Part shown: piece by piece, positions 8,322 through 17,276 of the stretch
Numbering within the stretch: position 1 is the first letter of the stretch
Layout: each line of letters opens with the position of its first letter
Assembly (NCBI GenBank): GCA_016191815.1
Contig: JACPVI010000062.1
Span: 40,069-104,068, forward strand
Reading direction: 5' to 3'
Source of the DNA: Myxococcales bacterium
GTDB lineage: Bacteria > Myxococcota > Myxococcia > Myxococcales > Myxococcaceae
Length of the DNA stretch: 64,000 bases
Notes under the pieces: generated by a model
Database searches by the model: none
What the model saw: the letters and a program-made list of their open reading frames with translations, nothing else
What the model was told of the DNA's origin: nothing
Position numbers and translations under genes: made by a program

Positions 8322-9775
8322 CCCTCTTGGCGATCGAACGCTTCGGCAAACCGCGCATAGGGTTTGCCGAGGAACGACTCAAAAGCGCGCTCGAACTCGA
8401 CGCCGCGCTTGATCTCTCGCAAGAGCATCTGGATTCCCGCGGCGCCGCGGGCTTTCCACAATCCTTCCACTGCGTGATGCGCGGTTGGATATGCCGCCTG
8501 GGCCTGCGCCGCGTTCAGCCGCATGAAGGGACCGTGGAGCTGGCGCAAGGGCGCCAGATGCCCGAAGCCGCAACTGGTGATCACCGAGGGGTTCTCCGCC
8601 AGTTGGGCGAGGCCTTCGTTCAACCACGCGGGTGCGCGCACTCCGCCGGTGGCCCGATGAAAGAGCGCGTGGGCGTACTCGTGGGCGAGCGTTCGCTGGA
8701 AGTCGACCCGGTGGCTCATCGCCCCACCCGTGGGGATGTGAAGCTTTCCGTCGTAGAACGCGCTCGTCCATTCCGCGCGATGCTGGAGCCCCTCGAAAGT
8801 CTTGGTCGGGTACAACATCACCGCGACCCGCTCTTCGGGGAACAGATCGAACAGCTTTCCCACATCGGTTCGGGCCGCCTCGAGAGACTCCAGGGTGAAG
8901 GCGACGACCGCCGCATCCTCCTCACCGTCGAAGGCCAGCCAAAAGTGAGTCGAGCTTTCCTTGCGGAATCCGCGGGTCGCTGTGACTTCCTTCCTGGCGC
9001 TCGCCAGTCGGCTCATCAGCAGGGCGTGGCCGGGGTTGAGTCGCAACCCGAGCTCCCACTCCGAGATGGCGGCATTCAAGTCATTGCGATCATGCGCCAA
9101 GTCCCCCAGCACGCATCTGGGGAGGGGCGCCTCGGGATCGATCGAGAGCCCGACCCGGGCGAAGCGGAGCGCATCGTCGGGACTGGGCTTCTGCCTCAGA
9201 CCCTGGGCAATCTCACCTGCCGCGTTGGCGACGGCTGTTCGGAAGGCGGCTCCGCCCTGGCGGCGCGCCTCCTCCAGAAGATCATCGGCTGTCTCCAGCT
9301 TTCCGCCGGCGGCAGCCTCCCTCGCCTCCGATAGGGTCGCCTCGACGCGCCGCCGAACGGCCTCGGGCTCGTCTTCGGCGGGAGCCTTCGAGGTGTTCGA
9401 CTGGGCCTCGGTTCCCCTCGGGGCGGGGTTGCTCGCTTCCGTCGGCGCAGCCGCGGAACGAGCGGCGTTGTTCTCCGCCTCCATCGCGAGCCGCTTCAGC
9501 TCCTCGAGCTTTTCCAATGACGCGCGAAGTTTCGGGTCGTCGAACGGGTCACGCGCGGCTGTGCCGGCGTCCCGAGGGGCCTCGGCGTCCGCGGGCCCCG
9601 GAGGATGAGCGCATCGGCCGCAGGAGGTCGCCCCGAGCGCGATGGCCAGGATCCAGGCGGCGGCTGCGCGCAGGCGGCCGTCCGATGTCGGTTGCCTCAA
9701 CCGGAGGCCTTGCCTCTGTTCGACCAAGAACGACGAGCGCCGCGCGACTGCCACGGGCTCGATCCTCCGGCACAT
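8312..9775 (-). CDS. TPR and metallopeptidase-like lipoprotein or secreted protein
   Basis: About 487 aa; the true start may be 30 codons further in, because the signal-like segment is AAAAWILAIALGATSC near residues 37-52. It ends in a cysteine that could be lipidated, although the lipobox is imperfect. Residues 140-270 contain two TPR-like units. The C-terminal half has LAHEYAHALFH, an HExxH zinc motif, followed by WLNEGLAQLAE, which supplies the third ligand Glu. This is the gluzincin MA-like pattern. It starts 11 nt after the transglutaminase-like gene and overlaps the membrane gene downstream. It is probably a periplasmic or surface peptidase. Confidence 0.65.
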   Translation of the reverse strand: MCRRIEPVAVARRSSFLVEQRQGLRLRQPTSDGRLRAAAAWILAIALGATSCGRCAHPPGPADAEAPRDAGTAARDPFDDPKLRASLEKLEELKRLAMEAENNAARSAAAPTEASNPAPRGTEAQSNTSKAPAEDEPEAVRRRVEATLSEAREAAAGGKLETADDLLEEARRQGGAAFRTAVANAAGEIAQGLRQKPSPDDALRFARVGLSIDPEAPLPRCVLGDLAHDRNDLNAAISEWELGLRLNPGHALLMSRLASARKEVTATRGFRKESSTHFWLAFDGEEDAAVVAFTLESLEAARTDVGKLFDLFPEERVAVMLYPTKTFEGLQHRAEWTSAFYDGKLHIPTGGAMSHRVDFQRTLAHEYAHALFHRATGGVRAPAWLNEGLAQLAENPSVITSCGFGHLAPLRQLHGPFMRLNAAQAQAAYPTAHHAVEGLWKARGAAGIQMLLREIKRGVEFERAFESFLGKPYARFAEAFDRQEGCQ

Positions 9776-9786
9776 CCGCTGGCCGG

Positions 9787-11571
9787 CTACTCGATGGACT
9801 TGAGGTACAGCTCCTTCACCAGCGCCGGGTCCACGAAGGGGTTCCGCTCGTTGTACCCGGTGAAGGTCGCCTCCCGCGCCGGGCCCCAGAGGAAGTCCGG
9901 GTTCGACGAGTAGGGCGCCCAGCCGCTGTTCACCACCTTGCCGTTCTTCTCCTCCAGCCAGTACTGGTAGTTCACCGTCGAGCCGCCGCCGCCCAGCTCC
10001 ACCTCCCGGTCCACGTAGGTGATCTTCCCGTCGCCCGCCGGGCCGTTGAACCCCACCAGCTTGCCCGAGGCCCAGTCAGGCTTGGTGGTGGCCTCCTTGT
10101 CCTCCACCTTCCAGAAGTTGTAGTTCCACACGTGGTCGCCGGAGTCCTTGTCCATCACCGCCGGCATCCCCGTCTTCAGCCATTCGCGGATGGTGGTGTG
10201 GAACAAGGCCGGGTCGTCCTTGCGGTCCTCGCGCCGCAAGACCGCGATGTCCTCGGCCTTGAGGGTCTTCACCTCTCCGCTGTTGGTCCGGATCTTTACC
10301 TCTGGGGGGAAGTTCTTCGTCAGCTCGACCCAGTCCTCGCCGGCGCGGCGCATCCCCTCCTGGTACATCTCCACTTGCGTCTCCAGCTTGCCGGTGACCG
10401 AGCTGCCGTTCTTGAGCCGGATGGTGTCCGGCCGCGCGTCGTAGCGGTTGCCGGCCCACTTGCTCTGCGGGCTCTGGCTGTCGGCGATCACCGTGAGCAG
10501 GCCCTTGATGTCCTGGGCGGTGAAGGTGACCCCGTTCAGGGTGACGTCCTTCTTCGGCTCCTTGAACAGGTTGCCCGCCAGCGCCACCTTGTCGCAGGAG
10601 CCCCACCAGCCCACCGACATGGTGCCGTCTTTCTTCCCGTCGGTGCCGAACTGCCCGTAGCCGTCGAGGAAGTCCCACTCCACGTTGGCGTCGATCTTCC
10701 CGTTCTTGTTGAAGTCCACCCCGGTGGTCCGCTCGGCGTCCTTCTCCGAGAGCATCGAGTCGGGGATGTATTGCCCGCTCTCCTTGTTCACCAGCCAGTT
10801 CAACGAGGGCGTGCGCTCGAACTTGAGCGCCCCCTCCTCCTTGCCCTTCGCCTTGAGCAGCTTGTCGAACTTGTCCAGCGCCCCGTCCTTCGCCCAGAGG
10901 TTGGAGGAGGGGGAGCCGTTCGGGTCGTTCATGCTCCCGGCCATCGGCCAGTAGGTGGTGGTCCACGGCTTGTGGTTTGCCCGCACCGTGTACGCATCGG
11001 GGCTGTCGCCGAGCATCAGCTCCACCCCCGCCGCCACCCCGTCCTTGTCGTTGTCCGCGTTCACCATCGAGCCGAAGTTGAGCGAGCGGAGCGTCTCGCC
11101 GAACTCCTTCGCCGCCTTGGCCCGATCGCCCTCGTCCATCCCGGAGGTGAGCGTCTGGAAACGCGAGGCGTAGGCCTGGAAGAACTCGAAGGTGCGGTTG
11201 GCCTTGTCGTTCTCCGAGAGGGAAGCGTGCCCGACCAGCTCCGCCTGCACCGCCTGGTAGTCGGCCTTGAACCGGTTCGGGAGCGTCTTGGGTTCGGTCA
11301 CCTCCGAGAGGCTGGGGGTCAGCTCGCGGACCGGCTTCGGCGTCCCGGTGGGAGGAGGAGGCGGGGCGCTCCCGAGGAAGGCCTCCAGGGTCTGCCGGCC
11401 CTTCACGGTGAACTTGTCGGCGAAATCCGGCGAGGTGAGCAAAGACCTCAGCTCGGCCTTCTCGGCGTCGGTGACTCCGTCCACCTTCGCCTTCTCGATG
11501 AGGGTCCGGGCGTCCCGTACGCCGATGCCGCCCCGAAGCAATGTCCTCGCAAGATCGCTGATCTGACCCAT
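9787..11571 (-). CDS. transglutaminase-elicitor-like protein with EF-hand loops
   Basis: 594 aa from the ATG at 11571 (GGGAG 7 nt upstream). Residues 1-70 are a helical module (LARTLL...VTDAEKAELRSLL...LEAFLG) also seen in the calpain-like protein at 26505. A proline-rich linker follows. Two calcium-loop patterns are visible, DNDKDGVAAGVE and DFNKNGKIDANV. The catalytic-looking core has GWWGSCDKVA (Cys326) and DSGDHVWNYNFW (His480), the Cys and His of a papain-like transglutaminase fold as in the transglutaminase-elicitor family. Such enzymes crosslink Gln to amines. No Sec signal is seen, so export, if any, must use another route. First gene of a four-gene minus-strand run. Confidence 0.6.
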   Translation of the reverse strand: MGQISDLARTLLRGGIGVRDARTLIEKAKVDGVTDAEKAELRSLLTSPDFADKFTVKGRQTLEAFLGSAPPPPPTGTPKPVRELTPSLSEVTEPKTLPNRFKADYQAVQAELVGHASLSENDKANRTFEFFQAYASRFQTLTSGMDEGDRAKAAKEFGETLRSLNFGSMVNADNDKDGVAAGVELMLGDSPDAYTVRANHKPWTTTYWPMAGSMNDPNGSPSSNLWAKDGALDKFDKLLKAKGKEEGALKFERTPSLNWLVNKESGQYIPDSMLSEKDAERTTGVDFNKNGKIDANVEWDFLDGYGQFGTDGKKDGTMSVGWWGSCDKVALAGNLFKEPKKDVTLNGVTFTAQDIKGLLTVIADSQSPQSKWAGNRYDARPDTIRLKNGSSVTGKLETQVEMYQEGMRRAGEDWVELTKNFPPEVKIRTNSGEVKTLKAEDIAVLRREDRKDDPALFHTTIREWLKTGMPAVMDKDSGDHVWNYNFWKVEDKEATTKPDWASGKLVGFNGPAGDGKITYVDREVELGGGGSTVNYQYWLEEKNGKVVNSGWAPYSSNPDFLWGPAREATFTGYNERNPFVDPALVKELYLKSIE

Positions 11572-11589
11572 GGCGCTACTCCCGAGAAA

Positions 11590-11609
11590 GAGGGGCGACG
11601 CCGCCCCTC
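11590..11609. promoter_or_regulatory. leader hairpin of the transglutaminase-like gene
   Basis: A perfect 8-bp inverted repeat (GAGGGGCG / CGCCCCTC) with a 4-nt loop lies 18-38 nt upstream of the minus-strand ATG at 11571. It would form a stable mRNA hairpin just above the ribosome-binding site. No T-run follows, so it is not a simple terminator. Confidence 0.4.
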
Positions 11610-11728
11610 GTTGAAACAGGCCCCCCTCGGGCCCGAACCGGCTTCGAAGCCTAGCCCAAGTGGGCCCCTCCATGCATCGAGCCCCCCGCCCTGCGGCGAA
11701 TGGTGTTATCTAGGGCCCGGTCCTCCAG

Positions 11729-12208
11729 ATGAACTCGCTGCGCTTCACCGTCCATCGGCGCCCGGACGGCGCGAACGCCGTCGCCCTCTCCGGGGCGATC
11801 GACGAGCGAGCCGACCTGGACGCGGTGGTCGCCGCCATCGGCGACACGCTGGAGGCAGTGTTGAACCTCGAAGGCATCGACCGCATCAACTCCGTCGGCG
11901 TGCTGCGTTGGGTCCGTTTCGTGCGGGCCCTCTCCACCCGCCACAAGGTGGTGCTGGAGATGCTCTCCTACCCGCTGGTGGCCCAGTCCCAGACGGTGGC
12001 CGGTTTCTTCGGGAAGGCCCAAGTCCTCTCCTGCCTGGCGCCCTACTTCTGCTCGAGCTGCCAGCAGGGCCGGATGGCGCTCGTCTCCTCCTCCGAGGTC
12101 TGCCGGGGTGGTCCCCCCCCGGCCCGGAGCTGCGAGGTGTGCGGCACCCAGATGAACTTCGACGAGGAGGACGAATACCTCTCCGTCCTCCGCTCGAGCG
12201 CGAGCTGA
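11729..12208 (+). CDS. STAS-domain protein with C-terminal zinc ribbon
   Basis: 159 aa. Residues 1-100 form a STAS (anti-sigma-factor antagonist) fold; LNLEGIDRINSVGVLRW places Ser55 at the position phosphorylated in SpoIIAA-like proteins. The C-terminal tail has FCSSC (Cys108, Cys111), Cys125 and CEVC (Cys135, Cys138), likely a zinc ribbon. STAS proteins bind HATPase kinases or anti-sigma factors. The next gene, 2 nt downstream, ends in just such an ATPase module, so the two may be partners in one switch. The fusion of STAS with a zinc ribbon is unusual. Confidence 0.75.
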   Translation: MNSLRFTVHRRPDGANAVALSGAIDERADLDAVVAAIGDTLEAVLNLEGIDRINSVGVLRWVRFVRALSTRHKVVLEMLSYPLVAQSQTVAGFFGKAQVLSCLAPYFCSSCQQGRMALVSSSEVCRGGPPPARSCEVCGTQMNFDEEDEYLSVLRSSAS

Positions 12209-12210
12209 CG

Positions 12211-14916
12211 ATGTCTCTCGATCGCTCTCGGCTCAAGGACGTCGCCGTCCTGGACGTGGCCGGCTCCGTGGGCCGGCGGCTCGAGGAGAGCGTCAGGGCG
12301 ACCGGCTTCTCCCCGCGGCCCTACCCGGGGCTGGATCCCCTCGGCGCGGCGCTCCAGTCTGGCGAGGCCTACCTCGCCGTCCTCGCCTACGAGGCCCTGA
12401 GCCCAGTGCCGGAGAAGGCCCTCCGCGCCCTTCGCCAGCGCGCCCCCGAGTCTCGGCTGTTGGTGGCCTTCCCCGATGGGGACCTGCGCCTTCGCCCAGT
12501 CGAGCCTTTGAGCCCTGGGCTGTTCGATGCGCTTTTGCCCAGGTCCACCCCTCCGAAGAAGCTGGGCGCGGTGCTCAAGCAAGCCTTCGCGGACCTTCTC
12601 ATCGAGGCCCGGACGAGGGAGCTGGAGGGCCAAGACCCCGCCTCGGCGGAACGTCAGGCGCGAGCCCGCGCCCTCAGACAGCTCGGGGCCGCGCTCTTGG
12701 GCCAGCGCTCGGTCGACGGCGTCTTTCGCGAGCTGTGCGCCCACCTGCCTGGCCTCTCGGACGTGCAGGTGATCGGGCTGCTCGGCTTTGACAAGGGCCG
12801 CCCTCGCTTCGACAGCTTCCAGGTGCGCCCCGCCCAGCCCGAGGCCATCTGGGACCTGGCGGACGAGGTGACCATCACCGCCGCGCCGCACGCCTCGATG
12901 CCGCTGGGCCCGGAGGACCTGCTCGCCGAGCCCCGTTCGGGGGACCTGCGCGTCCCTCGGGAGCGCCTGTGGTCCTATCCGCTGGTCAGCGGAGGCGAGC
13001 TGCAGGGCTGCCTGGGGCTTTTGCTCGGCGGCCCACTCGGGGCGGAGGCGCGTTCGGAGCTGCCGTTGATTGGCCAGCTGGCCGCCTCGGCCATCCGGGC
13101 GGCGCGCCTCGCCTCCGAGCCGGACTTCGGGCCGCCGCTCGACGAGCTGACCGGGGTGTACGACCGGCACTTCCTCGGGCGGGCGCTGGAGGCGGAGTGG
13201 AGGCGTTCGCGCCGCTACAAGTCCCAGTTCTCGGTCGTCCTCTTGGACCTCGACTCGTTCGACCGGCTCAACGAGGCCCACGGGCACCTCGCCGGGGACG
13301 AGCTGCTCCGCGGGCTGGCCAGGGTGCTGCGGGAGTCGCTGCGCGACACCGACCTCGTCATCCGCTACGGGGGCGAGGAATTCCTCCTGCTCCTCCCGGA
13401 GACCGGTCCGAAAGAGGCCGAGGTGGTGCTCGAGCGCACCAGGCTGCTCCTCGAGCGGCAGCCGCTGCGCGCCCACGACACGCCGGTGCGCCTCTCTTTC
13501 AGCGCCGGGGTGGCTTCCTACCCCTCGGTGCCCGCGGAGGTGCCGGAAAAGCTCTTGCGCGCCGCGGAGGAGGCGCTCCGCGAGGCGAAGCGGGAGGGCG
13601 GAGGCCGATTCCGTCTCGCCTCCGAATCGAGCGCCGCGATTTCCTCCCGGCCCACCGGCCGGGCCAACAAGCGGCGCTTCCAGCGCACCGCCTCGGAGGT
13701 GAAGGTCGGCTTCCTCGAGCTGGCCGAGTTCGACCCGAGGGCGGTGTCGATGGAGACCACCGACGTCTCGGCGGGAGGCGCCGCCATCCGTGGCCCGAGC
13801 GAGCACCTGAGGCGCAACGCCTACGCGCTGGTGTTCCTGGGCAACGACCAGCGGCCGGTCCTCTCGCGAGTGGTGTGGACCAGAGACTCCGAGAACGGCT
13901 TGCGCACCGCCGGCCTGGAGTTCGTCCGCGGCACCGAGCTGCCCAGGGGCCCCTTCGCCCCAATGGGCAGAGCCAAGGCGCTGCTGCTCCTGGAGAGCAC
14001 CGCCGTGCGGAGGGTGGTGGAACGGGTGGCCGCGGCCGCCCGCTGCGAGCCCAAGAGCATCGCCGCCACCCCGGAGGCCTTGGAGCGCGAGCGGCTGGAG
14101 GACTACGCGCTCGTGGTGGTGGGGGAGAGCGCCCTCAAAGGCGAGCTGGGGCAGAAGCTGGCCGAGCGGAGGTTGCGCCCCGGGCAGCCCTGGCGCCTGG
14201 TGGTGATCGGTGAGGCCGAGGACCGGCGGCGGGCCCTGGAGACCATCCACTCCCACCGCCTCACCCAGCTGCTCTCTCCCGAGTGTTCTCCCGAGGCGCT
14301 CTTCTCCACCTTGGCCAAGCTGGTGCTGGACGACTTTTTCGGGGTGCGAAAATACCTGATGTCGGGCGCCTCCACCCGGTGGTGGACGGTGGCTGACGCC
14401 GAGCAGAAGGCGCAGGTCCTGGAGGGGATCGAGGAAGTAGCGCGCTCGGTCCAGTGCCACCCGCGGCTGGTGGACCTCCTGGTGGCCGCGGTGGACGAGA
14501 TGCTGGTGAACGCGCTCTCCTCCCCGCGTTCCGGGCCGGAGGAGCCGCTGGACCCGGTGGTGGTGGAGTGCGGCTCGGACGGGCGGCTGTTGGCGGTAGC
14601 GGTGCGCGACGAGCACGGCCGCTTCCGCGCCGAGGAGATGTTTAGGGGAATCGGCGAGGCCTTGGAGTTGGAGGCGAAGGGCCTTCCGCCGGAGTCCTCC
14701 AAGGCCAACCTGGGCTTCCGCATCATGCTGAGCAACCTGAGCCACCTGGTAGTGAACGTCGACCCCGGCCGGTGCACTGAGATCATCGGGATCATCGACC
14801 TCAACCTGACGCTGAGGGCGCTCAGGGCGACTGCCCCCTCGGTGGGTCTGTTCACCCGCGAGCAGGAGCTGCCGCCCTTGCCGAAGGCCGCGCCGCGAAA
14901 GGATGGGGAAGGGTAG
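12211..14916 (+). CDS. GGDEF, PilZ and HATPase multidomain regulator
   Basis: 901 aa starting 2 nt after the STAS gene. Residues 1-130 are receiver-like without a clear phosphorylation site, then a GAF-like stretch (about 150-300). The diguanylate cyclase domain (about 305-465) has an intact active site GGEEF (387-391). An RxxD inhibitory site lies five residues before it. A PilZ-like domain follows (about 485-590; RRFQR and DVSAGGAAI). A second receiver-like region (about 595-700) leads to a SpoIIAB-like HATPase (about 745-870; VDEMLVNALSS N-box, NLGFRIML). It may both make and sense cyclic di-GMP and phosphorylate or bind the STAS neighbour. This combination is rare and is interpreted by inference. 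Confidence 0.75.
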   Translation: MSLDRSRLKDVAVLDVAGSVGRRLEESVRATGFSPRPYPGLDPLGAALQSGEAYLAVLAYEALSPVPEKALRALRQRAPESRLLVAFPDGDLRLRPVEPLSPGLFDALLPRSTPPKKLGAVLKQAFADLLIEARTRELEGQDPASAERQARARALRQLGAALLGQRSVDGVFRELCAHLPGLSDVQVIGLLGFDKGRPRFDSFQVRPAQPEAIWDLADEVTITAAPHASMPLGPEDLLAEPRSGDLRVPRERLWSYPLVSGGELQGCLGLLLGGPLGAEARSELPLIGQLAASAIRAARLASEPDFGPPLDELTGVYDRHFLGRALEAEWRRSRRYKSQFSVVLLDLDSFDRLNEAHGHLAGDELLRGLARVLRESLRDTDLVIRYGGEEFLLLLPETGPKEAEVVLERTRLLLERQPLRAHDTPVRLSFSAGVASYPSVPAEVPEKLLRAAEEALREAKREGGGRFRLASESSAAISSRPTGRANKRRFQRTASEVKVGFLELAEFDPRAVSMETTDVSAGGAAIRGPSEHLRRNAYALVFLGNDQRPVLSRVVWTRDSENGLRTAGLEFVRGTELPRGPFAPMGRAKALLLLESTAVRRVVERVAAAARCEPKSIAATPEALERERLEDYALVVVGESALKGELGQKLAERRLRPGQPWRLVVIGEAEDRRRALETIHSHRLTQLLSPECSPEALFSTLAKLVLDDFFGVRKYLMSGASTRWWTVADAEQKAQVLEGIEEVARSVQCHPRLVDLLVAAVDEMLVNALSSPRSGPEEPLDPVVVECGSDGRLLAVAVRDEHGRFRAEEMFRGIGEALELEAKGLPPESSKANLGFRIMLSNLSHLVVNVDPGRCTEIIGIIDLNLTLRALRATAPSVGLFTREQELPPLPKAAPRKDGEG

Positions 14917-14944
14917 CGGCCGGCCGCGCCGCGAAGCCGCGAGG

Positions 14945-16003
14945 CTACCCGTGGAGGAAGTAGTCCACCAGGGGCACCCCGAAGGCGTCCTGGACGGTGA
15001 GCTTGTTCCCCCGCTTGAGCGCCGCCGCCGAGAGGAGGGGCCTCCCGCTCGGATCCAGGTCCTTGGGCCGGGCCACCGCGATGAGGGCGATCTTCACGTC
15101 CTTCGGCATCACCAGCACCGGCATCCCTGCCCCGGCCGCCTCCACCGCCCGCTGCACCGGCACCCGGTGCCAGCCCAGCCCCGGCCCCTCCTGCCGGAGC
15201 CAGTTGCAGGTCTGCGGCGAGCCCAGCTCCCGCCCGCCGTAGAAGTGCGGCACCTCGACGTTCAACGCCCTGGTCACGTCCCACACGAAGATGTGGCCCC
15301 GGGGCTTCCCCGGCGCGTCCGGGTCGTAACGGGGGTTCTTCCCCACCGCGAACTGATCGATCACCAGCTGGTAGATTTTCTGCGATCTCCGCCCCTCGCG
15401 GCTCTGCAGGGGCGCCACGATGGCGATCATCTCCCGCGAGGTGACGCCCTTGGCCGGAGTCTCCCCGTCGAAGACCTGGTCGACGGCGGTGGCCTCTTCT
15501 TCCTCGTCGTCCGCCAGGGTCCAGCGCCGCTGCTTGCCGGTGAGCACGTCGAACTGCGAGCGCTCGTCGTCCCCGAAGTCCGAGGTGAGGATCTGCTTGC
15601 GCGCCTCTTCGGCCGAGCCAACCCCCGAGAGCTTCGCCGGCAAAAAGGACGACAGCCCGCCCGGCGGGGTGTGCCCGGGCGTGCTCTTCGCTGGGCCCGA
15701 GCTGGTCTTGAGCGGCTTCGCCCCGGAGGCGGTGGTCTCGTCGAAGTCCGAGGCCCCTTGCTGGGGGTAGGAGCCCGACTTGGTCGGCTTGCCCTGCGCC
15801 AGAGGCCGCAGGTTCGGGCTGGAGCCCTCGGAGGTCTTCCCCGAGAGCGGGTTCAGCGCCGGACGCGAGACCGGGCGAGGCGCTGGCGGCTTCGTCGCGC
15901 CGGGAGAGGTGGGCGTCCTTTGCGGAGCCGGAGCACCGGGAGGCTTCCGTCCATCCCCGGAGCCGGAGCCGGAACCACCTCCCTGGCTCGGGTGCCGGGG
16001 CAT
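14945..16003 (-). CDS. hypothetical protein with degenerate cysteine-hydrolase-like C-terminus
   Basis: 352 aa. Residues 1-130 are Pro/Gly/Ser/Lys-rich and likely disordered. The C-terminal 160 residues (IDQFAVGKNPRY...HIFVWDVTRAL...NWLRQEG...GWHRV) resemble a family of NlpC/CHAP-like cell-wall amidases. In the active members a Cys sits directly before the N-x-F-V-W-D-V-T segment and a GHxAxVRP block carries His. Here the Cys position reads G-H and the second block is IALIAVARP, so both catalytic residues seem lost. The similarity is from memory of the motif, not a search. Last gene of a five-gene operon, 26 nt after the YD-repeat/TPR gene. Confidence 0.5.
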   Translation of the reverse strand: MPRHPSQGGGSGSGSGDGRKPPGAPAPQRTPTSPGATKPPAPRPVSRPALNPLSGKTSEGSSPNLRPLAQGKPTKSGSYPQQGASDFDETTASGAKPLKTSSGPAKSTPGHTPPGGLSSFLPAKLSGVGSAEEARKQILTSDFGDDERSQFDVLTGKQRRWTLADDEEEEATAVDQVFDGETPAKGVTSREMIAIVAPLQSREGRRSQKIYQLVIDQFAVGKNPRYDPDAPGKPRGHIFVWDVTRALNVEVPHFYGGRELGSPQTCNWLRQEGPGLGWHRVPVQRAVEAAGAGMPVLVMPKDVKIALIAVARPKDLDPSGRPLLSAAALKRGNKLTVQDAFGVPLVDYFLHG

Positions 16004-16029
16004 GTCTGGGAGCCTATCCCCTTTCGCCG

Positions 16030-17265
16030 CTACTTCCTCGCCGCGGCCTGGCTGATCGCGGTGACGACCGCCCTCGCCCGGCGCACCACGGGGTCGTCCA
16101 TCGAAGGGGCCTGGGTGAAGACCTCTTTGTACAGCTCGAGGGCGCGGTCGATGTTGCCGAGCTGCAGGTGCACCTCCGCCTTCCCCACCAGGCTGGGCAC
16201 GTGCCCCGGGGAGCGCGCCAGCGCCCGGTCGTACCAGCTCATCGCCACCTGCGGCTGCTCCAAAGACAGGGCCGCCGCCCCCGCGCCGGCCGGGTAGATG
16301 GGGTTCTTCGGCTCGAGCGAGGCCAGGGCCTCGTAGAGCGAGCGCGCCTCCTGGAAGCGCCCCTTTTCGAAGTAGCTGTACGCCACGGTGGCCAGCGCGT
16401 TGACCTGTTCGGAGCTGACGTTCGCCAGCTCCATCAGCGGCTTGCCCTCCAGCGAGGCCGCCGGGGAGCGGCCCGCCTCCTGCGGCGGCGGAGCGAGCCA
16501 GGCCTTCTCCTTGCCTTCCTCGCCTTTCCCCTCGCGAGCGATCGCCGCGCCCTTGCCGTCCGTGTACTCGGTGGCCTTGCGCCTGCCCTGCTCGTCGTAC
16601 TCGATGCGGGAGGCCATGGTGCGCTGGCCGGCCGCCTCGACGTTGATCTCGATCCGCCGGTCGTTCGCGTCGTACTTGTAGGCGAAGGCGTTCTTCGCCT
16701 TCCCGTCGGCGCCGTGCCACTCCCTCCGGACGATGCGGCCCTTGTCGTCGTAGGAGACGGTGAGGAAGCCCACCAGGGTCGTCCCGTCCGGACCGAAGTG
16801 CTGGTCCTTGGTCACGTTCCCCTTCGAGTCGTACTCGTAGGTGTGCCGCTCTTGCAGCCGCTTGCTGCGGTCGTAGATCTTCTCTTCCGAGAAGCGGCCC
16901 TGCTCGTCGCACTTCACCTCGATGCGGAAGCGCACCCGGCCGTTGGGGTCGGTCTCCTGGCGGGCGCACAGACAGCCCCGCTCGTCGTACTCGTAGCTGT
17001 TCCGCCCGGTCATCCCGGTGGTGGGGTCGTTGTAGTCGGAGTGCTGCAGCCGCTTCTTCGCGTCGAAGGCCGGCTTGCGGACCAGCGGATCCTTGTGGCC
17101 TTCGAAGAACTCCTTCACCCCGACCACCTGGTCTTTGTCCAGCTCCAGCTCGGTGTACTCCTCGGGCTGGAGCCCAGGGCCAATCGGGAAGGCTCCGACG
17201 ATCTTCCCCTTCCCGGTGAGCTGCCAAGATTGGAAACGCTTCTTCGTCGTCGCTGCGCCGGCCAT
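16030..17265 (-). CDS. YD-type repeat protein with C-terminal TPR (SycD-like)
   Basis: 411 aa with a strong ribosome-binding site (GGGAGG, 5 nt before the ATG). Residues 85-255 contain seven or so beta repeats of the pattern Y-x-Y-D-x-x-G-R, as in RHS/YD proteins (SYEYDERG, TYEYDSKG, VSYDDKGR, AYKYDAND, IEYDEQGR). After a linker (about 255-295), residues 300-395 form three TPRs resembling secretion chaperones of the SycD/LcrH kind (AYSYFEKGRFQEARSLYEAL, AMSWYDRALARSPGH). There is no signal peptide. It lies 11 nt after the radical SAM gene. A carrier or chaperone role is possible, but function is unknown. Confidence 0.6.
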   Translation of the reverse strand: MAGAATTKKRFQSWQLTGKGKIVGAFPIGPGLQPEEYTELELDKDQVVGVKEFFEGHKDPLVRKPAFDAKKRLQHSDYNDPTTGMTGRNSYEYDERGCLCARQETDPNGRVRFRIEVKCDEQGRFSEEKIYDRSKRLQERHTYEYDSKGNVTKDQHFGPDGTTLVGFLTVSYDDKGRIVRREWHGADGKAKNAFAYKYDANDRRIEINVEAAGQRTMASRIEYDEQGRRKATEYTDGKGAAIAREGKGEEGKEKAWLAPPPQEAGRSPAASLEGKPLMELANVSSEQVNALATVAYSYFEKGRFQEARSLYEALASLEPKNPIYPAGAGAAALSLEQPQVAMSWYDRALARSPGHVPSLVGKAEVHLQLGNIDRALELYKEVFTQAPSMDDPVVRRARAVVTAISQAAARK

Positions 17266-17276
17266 GCGGCCTCCCG

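Noticed and set aside
12043..14745. Very long minus-strand open frame opposite the GGDEF regulator
   Set aside because: It is a high-GC antisense shadow: it shows no domain, and the plus-strand frame has clear GGEEF, PilZ and ATPase motifs.
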